From contig NZ_JAWDXO010000026.1 in NCBI RefSeq assembly GCF_032477075.1, positions 1-38,296 on the forward strand: DNA of 38,296 nt, written 5' to 3'. Both the position numbers and the translations under genes were made by a program. Source of the DNA: Fusobacterium sp. Lineage in GTDB: Bacteria > Fusobacteriota > Fusobacteriia > Fusobacteriales > Fusobacteriaceae. Below, piece after piece: positions 15,380 to 22,873 of the stretch. Within the stretch, counting starts at the first letter, position 1; each line of letters begins with the position of its first letter. The notes under the pieces were generated by a model. It made no database searches. It was not told where the DNA came from and saw nothing but the letters and a program-made list of their open reading frames with translations.

Positions 15380-16144
15380 ATGTCGCTTATAAAAAGTTTG
15401 GAAGATATAGAACAGATAAAAAAATCTAATCAGATTATAGCAAGATTATATAGAGATGTACTGCCAAAATATATTAAAGCAGGAATATCTACTAGAGAAA
15501 TAAATGAAATAGTAGAAGATTATATAAGATCACAAGGGGCAAGGCCAGCATGTATTGGAGTAGAAGGATTATATACTCCATTTCCAGCAGGGACATGTAT
15601 ATCTGTCAATGAGGAAGTTGTTCACGGAATACCAGGAGACAGAATTCTCCAAGAGGGAGATATAGTCAGTATAGATACTGTTACAGAATTAAATGGATTT
15701 TATGGGGATTCAGCAATAACATTTCCAGTAGGAAAGATAGATGAAGAATCTAAGAGACTTCTGGAAGTTACTGAAAAATCAAGAGAAATTGGTATTGAAA
15801 TGGCTGTAGTAGGTAATAGAATAGGAGATATTGGACATGCTATTCAAAGCTATGTAGAAAAAAATGGATTTACAGTGGTGAAAGATTTTGCTGGACATGG
15901 TGTGGGACATGCTATGCATGAAGATCCTATAATTGCCAATTTCGGAAGAAAAGGCAGAGGAATCAAAATTGAGAATGGAATGGTTCTTGCAATAGAACCA
16001 ATGGTAAATGTGGGTACATACAAAATCAATATAAAAGAGGATGGATGGACAATAGTAACTAAAGATGAAAAAAGGTCTGCACATTTTGAACACTCAATAG
16101 CAATCGTTGATGGAAAACCGATTATATTAAGTGACTTAGATTAG
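15380..16144 (+). CDS. map: Methionine aminopeptidase, type I
   Basis: The 254-residue enzyme removes the initiator methionine from nascent proteins. All five metal ligands are in place: Asp99, Asp110, His173, Glu206 and Glu237; His82 (VHGIP) is the substrate-contacting histidine. It lacks the N-terminal SH3-like or zinc-finger extension found in some relatives. It begins 24 bases after adk with aaaggagttg as ribosome binding site, so adk and map are most likely co-transcribed. Confidence 0.96.
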   Translation: MSLIKSLEDIEQIKKSNQIIARLYRDVLPKYIKAGISTREINEIVEDYIRSQGARPACIGVEGLYTPFPAGTCISVNEEVVHGIPGDRILQEGDIVSIDTVTELNGFYGDSAITFPVGKIDEESKRLLEVTEKSREIGIEMAVVGNRIGDIGHAIQSYVEKNGFTVVKDFAGHGVGHAMHEDPIIANFGRKGRGIKIENGMVLAIEPMVNVGTYKINIKEDGWTIVTKDEKRSAHFEHSIAIVDGKPIILSDLD

Positions 16145-16165
16145 GAAAAAAAACCAAGAAAATAC

Positions 16166-16194
16166 TAGACTTTTTATATTTTTAGTGATATAAT
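16166..16194 (+). promoter_or_regulatory. Promoter of the infA-rpmJ-alpha operon
   Basis: TAGACT (16166-16171) and TATAAT (16189-16194) are 17 bases apart, with an extended TGA immediately before the -10. It lies in the map-infA gap, so the infA to rplQ genes can be transcribed independently of adk-map. Confidence 0.65.
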
Positions 16195-16224
16195 GATTTG
16201 AAGTTCTGTTCGATAGGAGGAATT

Positions 16225-16446
16225 ATGTCGAAAAAAGATGTTATCGAATTAGAAGGTACTATTTTAGAGGCCCTTCCAAATGCAATGTTTAAAGTTGAAT
16301 TAGAAAATGGGCATACTATTTTAGGCCACATTTCTGGTAAGATGAGAATGAATTATATTAAAATTTTACCTGGAGATGGAGTAACTGTACAAATCTCTCC
16401 TTATGACTTGTCAAGGGGTAGAATCGTATACAGGAAAAAAAATTAA
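16225..16446 (+). CDS. infA: Translation initiation factor IF-1
   Basis: The 73-residue product is IF-1, a single OB-fold protein that occupies the A site of the 30S subunit during initiation. It begins MSKKDVIELEGTILEALPNAMFKVELENGH and ends YDLSRGRIVYRKK, as expected. An in-frame codon at 16198 would extend it by nine residues, but ATG 16225 has taggagg (16214-16220) and the family-standard length. Confidence 0.97.
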   Translation: MSKKDVIELEGTILEALPNAMFKVELENGHTILGHISGKMRMNYIKILPGDGVTVQISPYDLSRGRIVYRKKN

Positions 16447-16470
16447 TTAATCACGAAAGGAGGCAGATTA

Positions 16471-16584
16471 ATGAAAGTAAGAGTATCAGTTAAACCTATT
16501 TGTGACAAGTGCAAAGTTATCAAAAGACATGGAAAAGTAAGAGTGATTTGTGATAATCCTAAACACAAACAGGTTCAAGGGTAA
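16471..16584 (+). CDS. rpmJ: 50S ribosomal protein L36, zinc-binding form
   Basis: This 37-residue product is L36 (bL36), starting MKVRVSVKPICDKCKVIKR. The zinc ligands are intact (Cys11, Cys14, Cys27, His32), so it is the C-plus form rather than the zinc-free paralogue made under zinc limitation. The ATG follows gaaaggagg (16455-16463). It is the expected gene between infA and rpsM. A 165-base structured spacer follows it. Confidence 0.96.
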   Translation: MKVRVSVKPICDKCKVIKRHGKVRVICDNPKHKQVQG

Positions 16585-16606
16585 TTTTAAGAGAGTTTGA
16601 TTAAAA

Positions 16607-16711
16607 AAGTACTGATAATGGAGTGCTGTAAAGATATGGTGAGCTGTAGAGCCATCCCCAAAATAGGAATTGGGACATATCGAGGAAAGTATTTAGTTGG
16701 TTAATATACCA
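16607..16711 (+). ncRNA. Structured leader upstream of rpsM (candidate alpha-operon autoregulatory RNA)
   Basis: Nested helices can be drawn: aagtact (16607-16613) with agtattt (16688-16694, one G-U); gatatg (16633-16638) with catatc (16676-16681); inside it tcccc-aa (16655-16661) with ttggga (16670-16675), one bulged base; and tggt (16698-16701) with acca (16708-16711) downstream. gctg (16625-16628) could pair with cagc (16710-16713) as a pseudoknot. In Escherichia coli S4 represses this operon through a pseudoknot at the same place; here the analogy is positional only. Confidence 0.5.
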
Positions 16712-16749
16712 GCAAAATATATAAATTTTCGAAAGAGGAGGAAATAATT

Positions 16750-17106
16750 TTGGCTAGAATAGCAGGAGTAGATATCCCAAGAAATAAGAGAGTTGAGATA
16801 GCTTTAACTTACATTTACGGAATTGGAAAACCAACTTCACAAAGAGTATTGACTGAAGCTGGAGTTAATTTTGACACAAGAGTGAAAGATTTAACTGAAG
16901 AAGAAGTAAATAAGATCAGAGCCATTATAGAAACTGTTAAGGTAGAGGGAGATCTTAGAAAAGACGTAAGACTTTCTATTAAAAGACTTATGGATATCAA
17001 ATGTTACAGAGGATTAAGACACAAAATGAATCTACCTGTAAGAGGACAAAGTTCAAAAACTAATGCAAGAACTGTTAAAGGTCCTAAAAAACCAATCAAA
17101 AGATAA
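16750..17106 (+). CDS. rpsM: 30S ribosomal protein S13 (TTG start)
   Basis: The 118-residue product is S13 (uS13): it starts ARIAGVDIPRNKRVEIALTYIYGIG, has GLRHKMNLPVRGQSSKTNART near the C-terminus and a basic tail. S13 contacts P-site tRNA and L5 in the subunit bridge. Translation starts at TTG 16750 after agaggagg (16734-16741). It is the first gene of the alpha operon proper. Confidence 0.96.
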   Translation: MARIAGVDIPRNKRVEIALTYIYGIGKPTSQRVLTEAGVNFDTRVKDLTEEEVNKIRAIIETVKVEGDLRKDVRLSIKRLMDIKCYRGLRHKMNLPVRGQSSKTNARTVKGPKKPIKR

Positions 17107-17169
17107 TTAGAGCGTTTTAGAAATTTATAGATTAAGTTTATGATCTATTAGCAAGGGAGGTAGCTTAAG

Positions 17170-17559
17170 TTGGCTAAAAAGAAAGTAGCTAAGATTAAAA
17201 AGAAATTGAAAAATATTCCTAACGGAGTTGCCCATATACATTCAACTTTTAACAACACAATAGTTGCTATTACTGATGCAGAAGGGAAAGTTGTAAGTTG
17301 GAGATCAGGAGGAACTTCTGGTTTCAAAGGTACTAAGAAAGGAACTCCATTTGCAGCTCAAATTGCAGCTGAACAAGCAGCAAATATAGCTATGGAAAAT
17401 GGAATGAAAAAAGTAGAAGTTAAAGTGAAAGGTCCAGGTTCTGGAAGAGAAGCTTGTATCAGATCTTTACAAGCAGCTGGATTAGAAGTAACAAAGATTA
17501 CTGATGTTACTCCAGTTCCACATAATGGTTGTAGACCACCAAAAAGAAGAAGAGTGTAG
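17170..17559 (+). CDS. rpsK: 30S ribosomal protein S11 (TTG start)
   Basis: The 129-residue product is S11 (uS11), with GVAHIHSTFNNTIVAITD, SGGTSGFKGTKKGTPFAAQ, VKGPGSGREACIRSL and the C-terminal TPVPHNGCRPPKRRRV. The N-terminus is strongly lysine-rich. S11 forms part of the platform near the mRNA exit and the E site. It uses TTG at 17170 after gggaggt (17155-17161). Confidence 0.97.
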   Translation: MAKKKVAKIKKKLKNIPNGVAHIHSTFNNTIVAITDAEGKVVSWRSGGTSGFKGTKKGTPFAAQIAAEQAANIAMENGMKKVEVKVKGPGSGREACIRSLQAAGLEVTKITDVTPVPHNGCRPPKRRRV

Positions 17560-17621
17560 CCTCACTTTATTTTGAAAAAAGTATTGTGGCAAATTGAATA
17601 CAAAGGAGGAATATTTAAAAA

Positions 17622-18209
17622 ATGGCAAGAAATAGACAGCCTGTATTGAAGAAATGTAGAGCTCTAGGAATTGATCCAGTAATTTTAGGAGTGAATAAGT
17701 CTTCTAAAAGAGGGCCAAGACCAAACGCTAACAAAAAACCTACAGAGTACGCAATTCAATTAAGAGAAAAACAAAAAGCTAAATTTATATACAATGTAAT
17801 GGAAAAACAATTTAGAAAAATATATGAGGAAGCAGCTAGAAAACTTGGAGTTACTGGTCTGACTTTAATCGAATACTTAGAAAGAAGACTTGAAAATGTA
17901 GTTTACAGACTTGGGTTTGCAAAAACTAGAAGACAAGCTAGACAAGTTGTGTCTCATGGTCATGTAGCTGTAAATGGAAGAAGAGTTAATATAGCTTCTT
18001 ACAGAGTAAAAGTAGGAGATGTAGTATCTATTATAGAAAATTCTAAAAACTTAGATATAATCAAAACTGCTGTTGAAGAATCAAGAGTTCCAGCTTGGTT
18101 AGAACTTGATAAAGCAGCATTTTCTGGTAAAGTTATCCAAAATCCAACTAAAGATGACTTGGATTTCGATCTGAATGAATCATTAATAGTTGAGTTCTAC
18201 TCTAGATAA
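17622..18209 (+). CDS. rpsD: 30S ribosomal protein S4, zinc-free type
   Basis: The 195-residue product is S4 (uS4), starting MARNRQPVLKKCRALGI. It has only one cysteine in the N-terminal region, so it belongs to the zinc-independent group. The S4 RNA-binding domain (about residues 87-150, with RLENVVYRLGFAKTRRQARQ and GHVAVNGRRVNIASY) is complete. S4 starts small-subunit assembly and in several bacteria represses its own operon, which makes it the likely ligand for the structured leader at 16607. Confidence 0.97.
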   Translation: MARNRQPVLKKCRALGIDPVILGVNKSSKRGPRPNANKKPTEYAIQLREKQKAKFIYNVMEKQFRKIYEEAARKLGVTGLTLIEYLERRLENVVYRLGFAKTRRQARQVVSHGHVAVNGRRVNIASYRVKVGDVVSIIENSKNLDIIKTAVEESRVPAWLELDKAAFSGKVIQNPTKDDLDFDLNESLIVEFYSR

Positions 18210-18236
18210 TAAGCCCTTTTAATAGGAGTTGATTTA

Positions 18237-19214
18237 ATGTTAAAAATTGAAAAACATGCAAGGGGTATTAATATTACCGAAGTAAAAGAGAGTGAATTTA
18301 AAGGACAATACATTGTTGAACCTTTATATAGAGGCTATGGGCATACTGTTGGTAATGCTTTGAGAAGAGTTTTACTTTCTTCTATCCCAGGAGCTGCTAT
18401 TAAAGGAGTAAGAATTGAGGGTGTTTTAAGTGAATTTTCTGTTATGGATGGAATAAAAGAAGCTGTAACTGAAATAATCCTTAATATAAAAGAAATCGTT
18501 GTTAAAGCCGAGAGTACTGGAGAAAGAAAAATGACTCTTTCTGTTAAAGGACCAAAAATAGTAACAGCTGCTGATATAATACCTGATATAGGAATAGAAA
18601 TAGTAAATCCTGAGCAAGTTATTTGTACAGTAACTACAGATAGAGAACTTGACATGGAATTTTTAGTTGATACTGGAGAAGGATTTGTAGTATCAGAAGA
18701 AATAGAAAGAAAAGACTGGGCTGTAGATTATATAGCTGTTGATGCTATTTACACTCCAATCAGAAAAGTTTCTTACAGTGTACAAGATACTATGGTAGGA
18801 AGAATGACTGATTTTGATAAGCTTACTTTAGATATTGAAATTGATGGAAGTATTGAAATCAGAGATGCACTATCTTATGCAGTAGAATTATTAAAATTAC
18901 ATTTTGATCCATTCTTAGAATTAGGAAACAAAATGGAAAATCTGAGAGCAGAAGCTGAAGAGGAAGAAGAAAATCCTGTAAGTCATGCAAAAGATGACAA
19001 TATTCTTAATACAAAGATAGAAGAACTTGATTTAACAGTTAGATCTTTCAACTGTTTAAAGAAAGCTGGAATAGAAGAAGTTAGTCAGTTGGCTAAATTG
19101 TCACTTAACGAACTTCTAAAAATTAAAAATCTGGGAAGAAAATCTTTAGATGAGATCCTAGAAAAAATGAAAGAATTAGGATATGATCTATCTCAGAATG
19201 GATCTCCTGAGTAA
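18237..19214 (+). CDS. rpoA: DNA-directed RNA polymerase subunit alpha
   Basis: The 325-residue product is RNA polymerase alpha. The N-terminal assembly domain carries EPLYRGYGHTVGNALRRVLLSSIPG; an acidic linker (AEEEEE, about residues 241-246) leads to the C-terminal domain with LTVRSFNCLKKAGI and NLGRKSLDEI, whose arginine contacts UP-element DNA in the family. It lies in its conserved place between rpsD and rplQ, with taggag (18221-18226) upstream of the ATG. Confidence 0.97.
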   Translation: MLKIEKHARGINITEVKESEFKGQYIVEPLYRGYGHTVGNALRRVLLSSIPGAAIKGVRIEGVLSEFSVMDGIKEAVTEIILNIKEIVVKAESTGERKMTLSVKGPKIVTAADIIPDIGIEIVNPEQVICTVTTDRELDMEFLVDTGEGFVVSEEIERKDWAVDYIAVDAIYTPIRKVSYSVQDTMVGRMTDFDKLTLDIEIDGSIEIRDALSYAVELLKLHFDPFLELGNKMENLRAEAEEEEENPVSHAKDDNILNTKIEELDLTVRSFNCLKKAGIEEVSQLAKLSLNELLKIKNLGRKSLDEILEKMKELGYDLSQNGSPE

Positions 19215-19239
19215 TTAAGATAAGGAGGATAGCTAACTA

Positions 19240-19590
19240 ATGAATCACAATAAGTCATATAGAAAGTTAGGAAGAAGAGCTGACCACAGAAAAGCTATGC
19301 TAAAAAACTTAACTATATCTTTACTAAGTGCTGAAAAGATAGAAACTACTGTTACTAGAGCAAAAGAATTAAGAAAATTTGCTGAGAGAATGATAACTTT
19401 TGGTAAGAAAAATACTTTAGCTTCTAGAAGAAATGCTTTTGCTTTCCTAAGAAATGAAGAAGTTGTTGCTAAAATATTCAATGAAATAGCTCCAAAATAT
19501 GCTGAAAGAAATGGTGGATACACTAGAATCATCAAAACATCTGTTAGAAAAGGTGACTCAGCTGAAATGGCTATAATTGAATTAGTTTAA
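19240..19590 (+). CDS. rplQ: 50S ribosomal protein L17
   Basis: The 116-residue product is L17 (bL17), recognised from YRKLGRRADHRKAMLKNLTISLL and the C-terminal GGYTRIIKTSVRKGDSAEMAIIELV. It lies near the tunnel exit. It is the last gene of the alpha operon and is followed 27 bases later by a terminator. Confidence 0.96.
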   Translation: MNHNKSYRKLGRRADHRKAMLKNLTISLLSAEKIETTVTRAKELRKFAERMITFGKKNTLASRRNAFAFLRNEEVVAKIFNEIAPKYAERNGGYTRIIKTSVRKGDSAEMAIIELV

Positions 19591-19617
19591 TAAGCAATTT
19601 ATTAGATTAATAGAAAT

Positions 19618-19648
19618 AAGAGGGACTATTTGAGGTTCCTCTTTTTTG
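19618..19648 (+). terminator. Terminator of the alpha operon
   Basis: aagaggga (19618-19625) pairs with ttcctctt (19636-19643), eight pairs with one G-U, followed by a T-run to 19647. It separates rplQ from the cold-shock gene. Confidence 0.85.
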
Positions 19649-19666
19649 CTTATGAATAAAAAGTTC

Positions 19667-19695
19667 TTGATAATATTGGAGGTGTAAGGTATAAT
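19667..19695 (+). promoter_or_regulatory. Promoter of the cold-shock gene
   Basis: TTGATA (19667-19672) and TATAAT (19690-19695) are 17 bases apart. The predicted start near 19702 gives a leader of about 100 bases, long for this window. The leader contains tagag (19734-19738) with ctcta (19743-19747) around a CCTT loop, enclosed by gttca (19706-19710) with tgaac (19769-19773). Confidence 0.75.
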
Positions 19696-19804
19696 CTAAT
19701 TAACTGTTCAAGGTTACTGATTGTTTAAAATTGTAGAGCCTTCTCTATAGTTTTCATATCTTCAACGCTGAACGAGAATTTTTTGATTTTTTGGAGGTTA
19801 TAAA

Positions 19805-20005
19805 ATGCTAAAAGGTACAGTTAAATGGTTTAACAAAGAAAAAGGATTTGGATTTTTAACAAGTGAGGATGGAGCAGATTATTTTGTACACTTCACTGGA
19901 ATCGTTGGAGAAGGATTCAGAACTTTAGAAGAAGGTCAAGAAGTAACTTTTGAAGTATCAGAAGGAAAAAAAGGACCTATGGCAGTAGAAGTTTCTGCTA
20001 AATAG
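19805..20005 (+). CDS. Cold-shock domain protein
   Basis: The 66-residue product is a complete CspA-family cold-shock domain, a single-stranded nucleic acid chaperone of the cytosol. It has the MLKGTVKWFNKEKGFGF start, RNP-1 (KGFGFL) and RNP-2 (YFVHF) with their aromatic residues. The ribosome binding site tggaggt (19792-19798) is close to optimal. The long foldable leader suggests temperature-dependent translation as in cspA, but that is inference. Paralogues are common, so no number or letter is assigned. Confidence 0.94.
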   Translation: MLKGTVKWFNKEKGFGFLTSEDGADYFVHFTGIVGEGFRTLEEGQEVTFEVSEGKKGPMAVEVSAK

Positions 20006-20032
20006 GTTATATCAATATTGATCTGAAAAAAG

Positions 20033-20057
20033 AGGTCTTTAAAAAGACCTTTTTTTC
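20033..20057. terminator. Bidirectional terminator between the cold-shock gene and pncA
   Basis: aggtctt (20033-20039) pairs with aagacct (20044-20050), followed by seven T on the plus strand; on the minus strand the stem is followed by C and six T. It can serve both the cold-shock gene and the converging pncA. Confidence 0.85.
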
Positions 20058-20097
20058 TTGGCTTAGTAATGTGTATATGCATAATAATAAAATTATA

Positions 20098-20187
20098 TTA
20101 CTGCATTCTCCCAAATCTCTTTTCTGCTTCCATAACTAAAAGGACAGCGGATTTTCTAAAAAATCTCTGAAAAATAATTATTGACAT
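20098..20187 (-). other. 29-codon open frame between csp and pncA (possible small gene or remnant)
   Basis: On the minus strand a frame from ATG 20187 to TAA 20098 encodes a peptide with protein-like composition: hydrophobic start, FRKSAVLLVMEAEKRFGR in the middle and MQ at the end. An in-frame ATG lies 12 bases further upstream. Neither start has a Shine-Dalgarno, so translation is doubtful. The stretch is richer in G/C than its surroundings and could be a remnant of a larger or repeated element. Function unknown. Confidence 0.25.
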
Positions 20188-20231
20188 TGTTTCAAGCATA
20201 ATGAAAGAAATCTTAAAAGTAATTATATTTT

Positions 20232-20846
20232 TTATATATTATTGCTGTTTATTATAACAGCGCCTTTATTTTTCATTTCATTTATAGCTTTTTTTGAATC
20301 TTCAGGGAATATATCAACTCCTTTGCAACCATCTTCTATTAAATATACTTTATATCCCAATTCTAGAGCATCCAATACAGTAAACTTCACACAATAATCA
20401 GTGGCAAGACCCATTATATATAGAGTATCAATATTGTTTTTTTTCAAAATATCATCTAAGGATGTTTTATGTTTTTTCCCGTTATCAAAAAAGGCACTGT
20501 ATGAGTCAATTTCAGGATTTTCTCCTTTATATACTATATTTTCTATTGGATGGAGTTTAGAGTGAAATTCAGCTCCATTTTCATTTTGAACACAATGAAC
20601 AGGCCACCATATCTGATAAAGACCATTCAATTGGCCAGCTTCACCTATTTTTTGATCTGAGTTTACAGCAAAACTTTTATGAGAAGATGGATGCCAATCT
20701 TTTGTTCCAATTATCATTTCCCCTTTTTCTTTAAAAAGTTCTATAAGTTTATTTGCAATAGGAACTATTGTATCTCCATCTTTAACTTCTAAAGCTCCAT
20801 TTTTACAAAAATCTTTTTGTATATCAACTAAAATTAATCCATTCAT
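20232..20846 (-). CDS. pncA: Nicotinamidase / pyrazinamidase-type amidohydrolase
   Basis: The 204-residue product is a cysteine amidohydrolase of the isochorismatase fold and most likely converts nicotinamide to nicotinate for NAD salvage. Catalytic Asp8, Lys107 and Cys152 (GLATDYCV) are present, and so are the metal ligands Asp50, His52 and His56 (KDWHPSSH) with a further His84. The ATG at 20846 follows agaggtg on the minus strand. It is a single gene divergent from rpsB; a TATAAT lies about 40 bases upstream on the minus strand, but its -35 is poor. Confidence 0.9.
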   Translation of the reverse strand: MNGLILVDIQKDFCKNGALEVKDGDTIVPIANKLIELFKEKGEMIIGTKDWHPSSHKSFAVNSDQKIGEAGQLNGLYQIWWPVHCVQNENGAEFHSKLHPIENIVYKGENPEIDSYSAFFDNGKKHKTSLDDILKKNNIDTLYIMGLATDYCVKFTVLDALELGYKVYLIEDGCKGVDIFPEDSKKAINEMKNKGAVIINSNNI

Positions 20847-20961
20847 TGTTTCACCTCTGTAAGATATTTTTTAATATATTATATTATAAAGAGAAAGATA
20901 AATAAATAGAAAAGTATTTTATAAGAAAAAAGTATTTATCCTCTTAATCTCCTTGAAAATA

Positions 20962-20990
20962 TTGACATTTACTAAAAAGTATGATAAAAT
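20962..20990 (+). promoter_or_regulatory. Promoter of rpsB-tsf
   Basis: TTGACA (20962-20967) and TAAAAT (20985-20990) are 17 bases apart. The predicted start is near 20997, giving a leader of about 100 bases. Confidence 0.8.
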
Positions 20991-21011
20991 AAACCGTTGT
21001 TTAAATACACA

Positions 21012-21067
21012 CACTAGTTATTTCTAGGCAAGGTGTCTTTTAAGATGGCTTAGTTTTAAGGCTAGTG
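21012..21067 (+). ncRNA. Foldable leader of rpsB (candidate S2-responsive element)
   Basis: cactag (21012-21017) pairs exactly with ctagtg (21062-21067), closing a domain that contains the small palindrome tcttttaaga (21037-21046) and a possible hairpin gctta (21048-21052) with taaggc (21057-21062) that would compete with the outer stem. In Enterobacteria S2 represses rpsB-tsf through its leader. Similar control here is inferred from position and folding only. Confidence 0.4.
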
Positions 21068-21098
21068 GAAGAAAAAAACCAAAATTTAGGAGGAAAAA

Positions 21099-21842
21099 AT
21101 GGCAGTAATAACAATGAAACAATTATTAGAAGCTGGAGTTCACTTTGGACACCAAGCAAAAAGATGGAATCCAAAAATGGCTAAATACATTTTTACTGAA
21201 AGAAATGGAATCCATGTAATTGATTTACACAAATCTTTAAAGAAAATTGAGGAAGCTTATGCAGTTATAAGAGAAATCGCTGAGAATGGCGGAAAAGTTC
21301 TATTTGTAGGAACTAAAAAACAAGCTCAAGAAGCTGTAAAAGAACAAGCTGAAAGATCTGGAATGTACTATGTAAATAACAGATGGCTTGGGGGGATGTT
21401 AACTAACTTTGCTACTATCAAAACAAGAATAGACAGATTGAAAGAATTAGAAAAAATGGAAGCAGATGGAACTTTAGATACTGCTTATACTAAAAAAGAA
21501 GCAGCTAACTTCAGAAAAGAATTGGTTAAACTTTCTAAAAACCTTTCTGGAATTAAAGATATGAAAGATGTTCCACAAGCTATATTTATTGTAGACTGTA
21601 AGAAAGAAACTTTAGCAATTGTTGAAGCAGCTAACTTAGGAATTCCTGTATTTGCAATGATTGATACAAATGTAGATCCTGATTTAGTAACTTATCCAAT
21701 TCCAGCTAATGATGATGCTATAAGATCAGTAAAACTTATATCTTCAGTTATTGCCAATGCAATTATTGAAGGAAATCAAGGTAAAGAAGTTAAAGAAGTA
21801 GCTTCTGAAGAAATCAATGTAGAAGAAGGATCAGCTGAGTAA
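21099..21842 (+). CDS. rpsB: 30S ribosomal protein S2
   Basis: The 247-residue product is S2 (uS2): MKQLLEAGVHFGHQAKRWNPKMAKYIFTERNGIHVIDL at the start, NNRWLGGMLTNFATIK, and the C-terminal IPVFAMIDTNVDPDLVTYPIPANDDA are all typical. It ends in an acidic tail. S2 binds late to the small subunit near the mRNA exit. The ATG follows taggagg (21087-21093). It is followed by tsf in the usual order. Confidence 0.97.
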   Translation: MAVITMKQLLEAGVHFGHQAKRWNPKMAKYIFTERNGIHVIDLHKSLKKIEEAYAVIREIAENGGKVLFVGTKKQAQEAVKEQAERSGMYYVNNRWLGGMLTNFATIKTRIDRLKELEKMEADGTLDTAYTKKEAANFRKELVKLSKNLSGIKDMKDVPQAIFIVDCKKETLAIVEAANLGIPVFAMIDTNVDPDLVTYPIPANDDAIRSVKLISSVIANAIIEGNQGKEVKEVASEEINVEEGSAE

Positions 21843-21907
21843 TTTTACATCAACTGAGACATAATTATAGAGGATTTAATAAAAACTATTTTTATTAGGA
21901 GGAAGAC

Positions 21908-22801
21908 ATGGCAGAAATAACAGCTAGTTTAGTTAAAGAACTAAGAGAAAGAACTGGTGCTGGAATGATGGATTGTAAAAAAGCACTAATGGAAATGAAT
22001 GGGGATATGGATAAAGCCATAGACTATTTAAGAGAAAAAGGAATTGCAAAAGCAGTTAAAAAAGCAGGAAGAATTGCAGCAGAAGGATTAGTATTTGATG
22101 GAATATCAGCTGATCATAAAATGGCCGTATTAATTGAATTCAATTCTGAAACTGACTTTGTTGCTAAAAATGTAGAATTTACAGAGTTTGGTAAAAAATT
22201 AGCTCAGATAGCTATAGATAATAAAGCAACTACTTTAGAAGCTTTAAATGCTGTTGAATTTGTACCAGGAAAAACTGTTGCTGTAGCAGTAACTGATTTA
22301 ATTGCTAAAATTGGTGAAAATATGAATATCAGAAGAATTCATGAAACTATTGCTAAGGATGGATTTGTTGCAACATACAGTCATTTGGGAGGAAAATTAG
22401 GAGTTATTGTTGAAATGACTGGAGAGCCTACTGAAGAAAATCTAGCAAAAGCTAAGGATATAGCTATGCATGTTGCAGCTATGGACCCTAAATATTTAGA
22501 TTCATCTGAAGTTACAACTACAGATTTAGAGCATGAAAAAGAAATTGCTAGAAAACAATTAGAAGCTGAAGGAAAACCAGCTCAAATTATAGAAAAAATA
22601 TTAATTGGAAAAATGAATAAATTCTATGAAGAAAACTGTTTAGTAGATCAAATCTATGTAAGAGCAGAAAATAAAGAAACTGTTGCTAAATTTGCAGCTC
22701 CTCTTAAAGTTGTATCTTTTGCTAGATATAAAGTTGGAGATGGAATAGAGAAAAAAGAAGAAGATTTCGCAGCAGAAGTTGCAGCTCAAATCAAAGGATA
22801 A
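21908..22801 (+). CDS. tsf: Translation elongation factor Ts
   Basis: The 297-residue product is EF-Ts, which exchanges GDP for GTP on EF-Tu. The N-terminal UBA-like domain (ITASLVKELRERTGAGMMDCKKALMEMNGDMDKAIDYLREKG) and the core-domain NSETDFVAKN motif are intact, as is the coiled C-terminal part. It lies 65 bases after rpsB, with taggagga (21896-21903) upstream of the ATG, and is closed by a terminator. Confidence 0.97.
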   Translation: MAEITASLVKELRERTGAGMMDCKKALMEMNGDMDKAIDYLREKGIAKAVKKAGRIAAEGLVFDGISADHKMAVLIEFNSETDFVAKNVEFTEFGKKLAQIAIDNKATTLEALNAVEFVPGKTVAVAVTDLIAKIGENMNIRRIHETIAKDGFVATYSHLGGKLGVIVEMTGEPTEENLAKAKDIAMHVAAMDPKYLDSSEVTTTDLEHEKEIARKQLEAEGKPAQIIEKILIGKMNKFYEENCLVDQIYVRAENKETVAKFAAPLKVVSFARYKVGDGIEKKEEDFAAEVAAQIKG

Positions 22802-22818
22802 TATCAACAAAAGCATAA

Positions 22819-22847
22819 GGGGATGCATCAGCATCCCCATTTTTTTA
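22819..22847 (+). terminator. Terminator of rpsB-tsf
   Basis: A perfect GC-rich stem, ggggatgc (22819-22826) with gcatcccc (22831-22838), around ATCA, followed by A and a run of T. pyrH starts only 27 bases later and no promoter is evident between them, so partial read-through is likely. Confidence 0.92.
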
Positions 22848-22873
22848 AAAAAACATAAATTGTAGGAGGAGAG

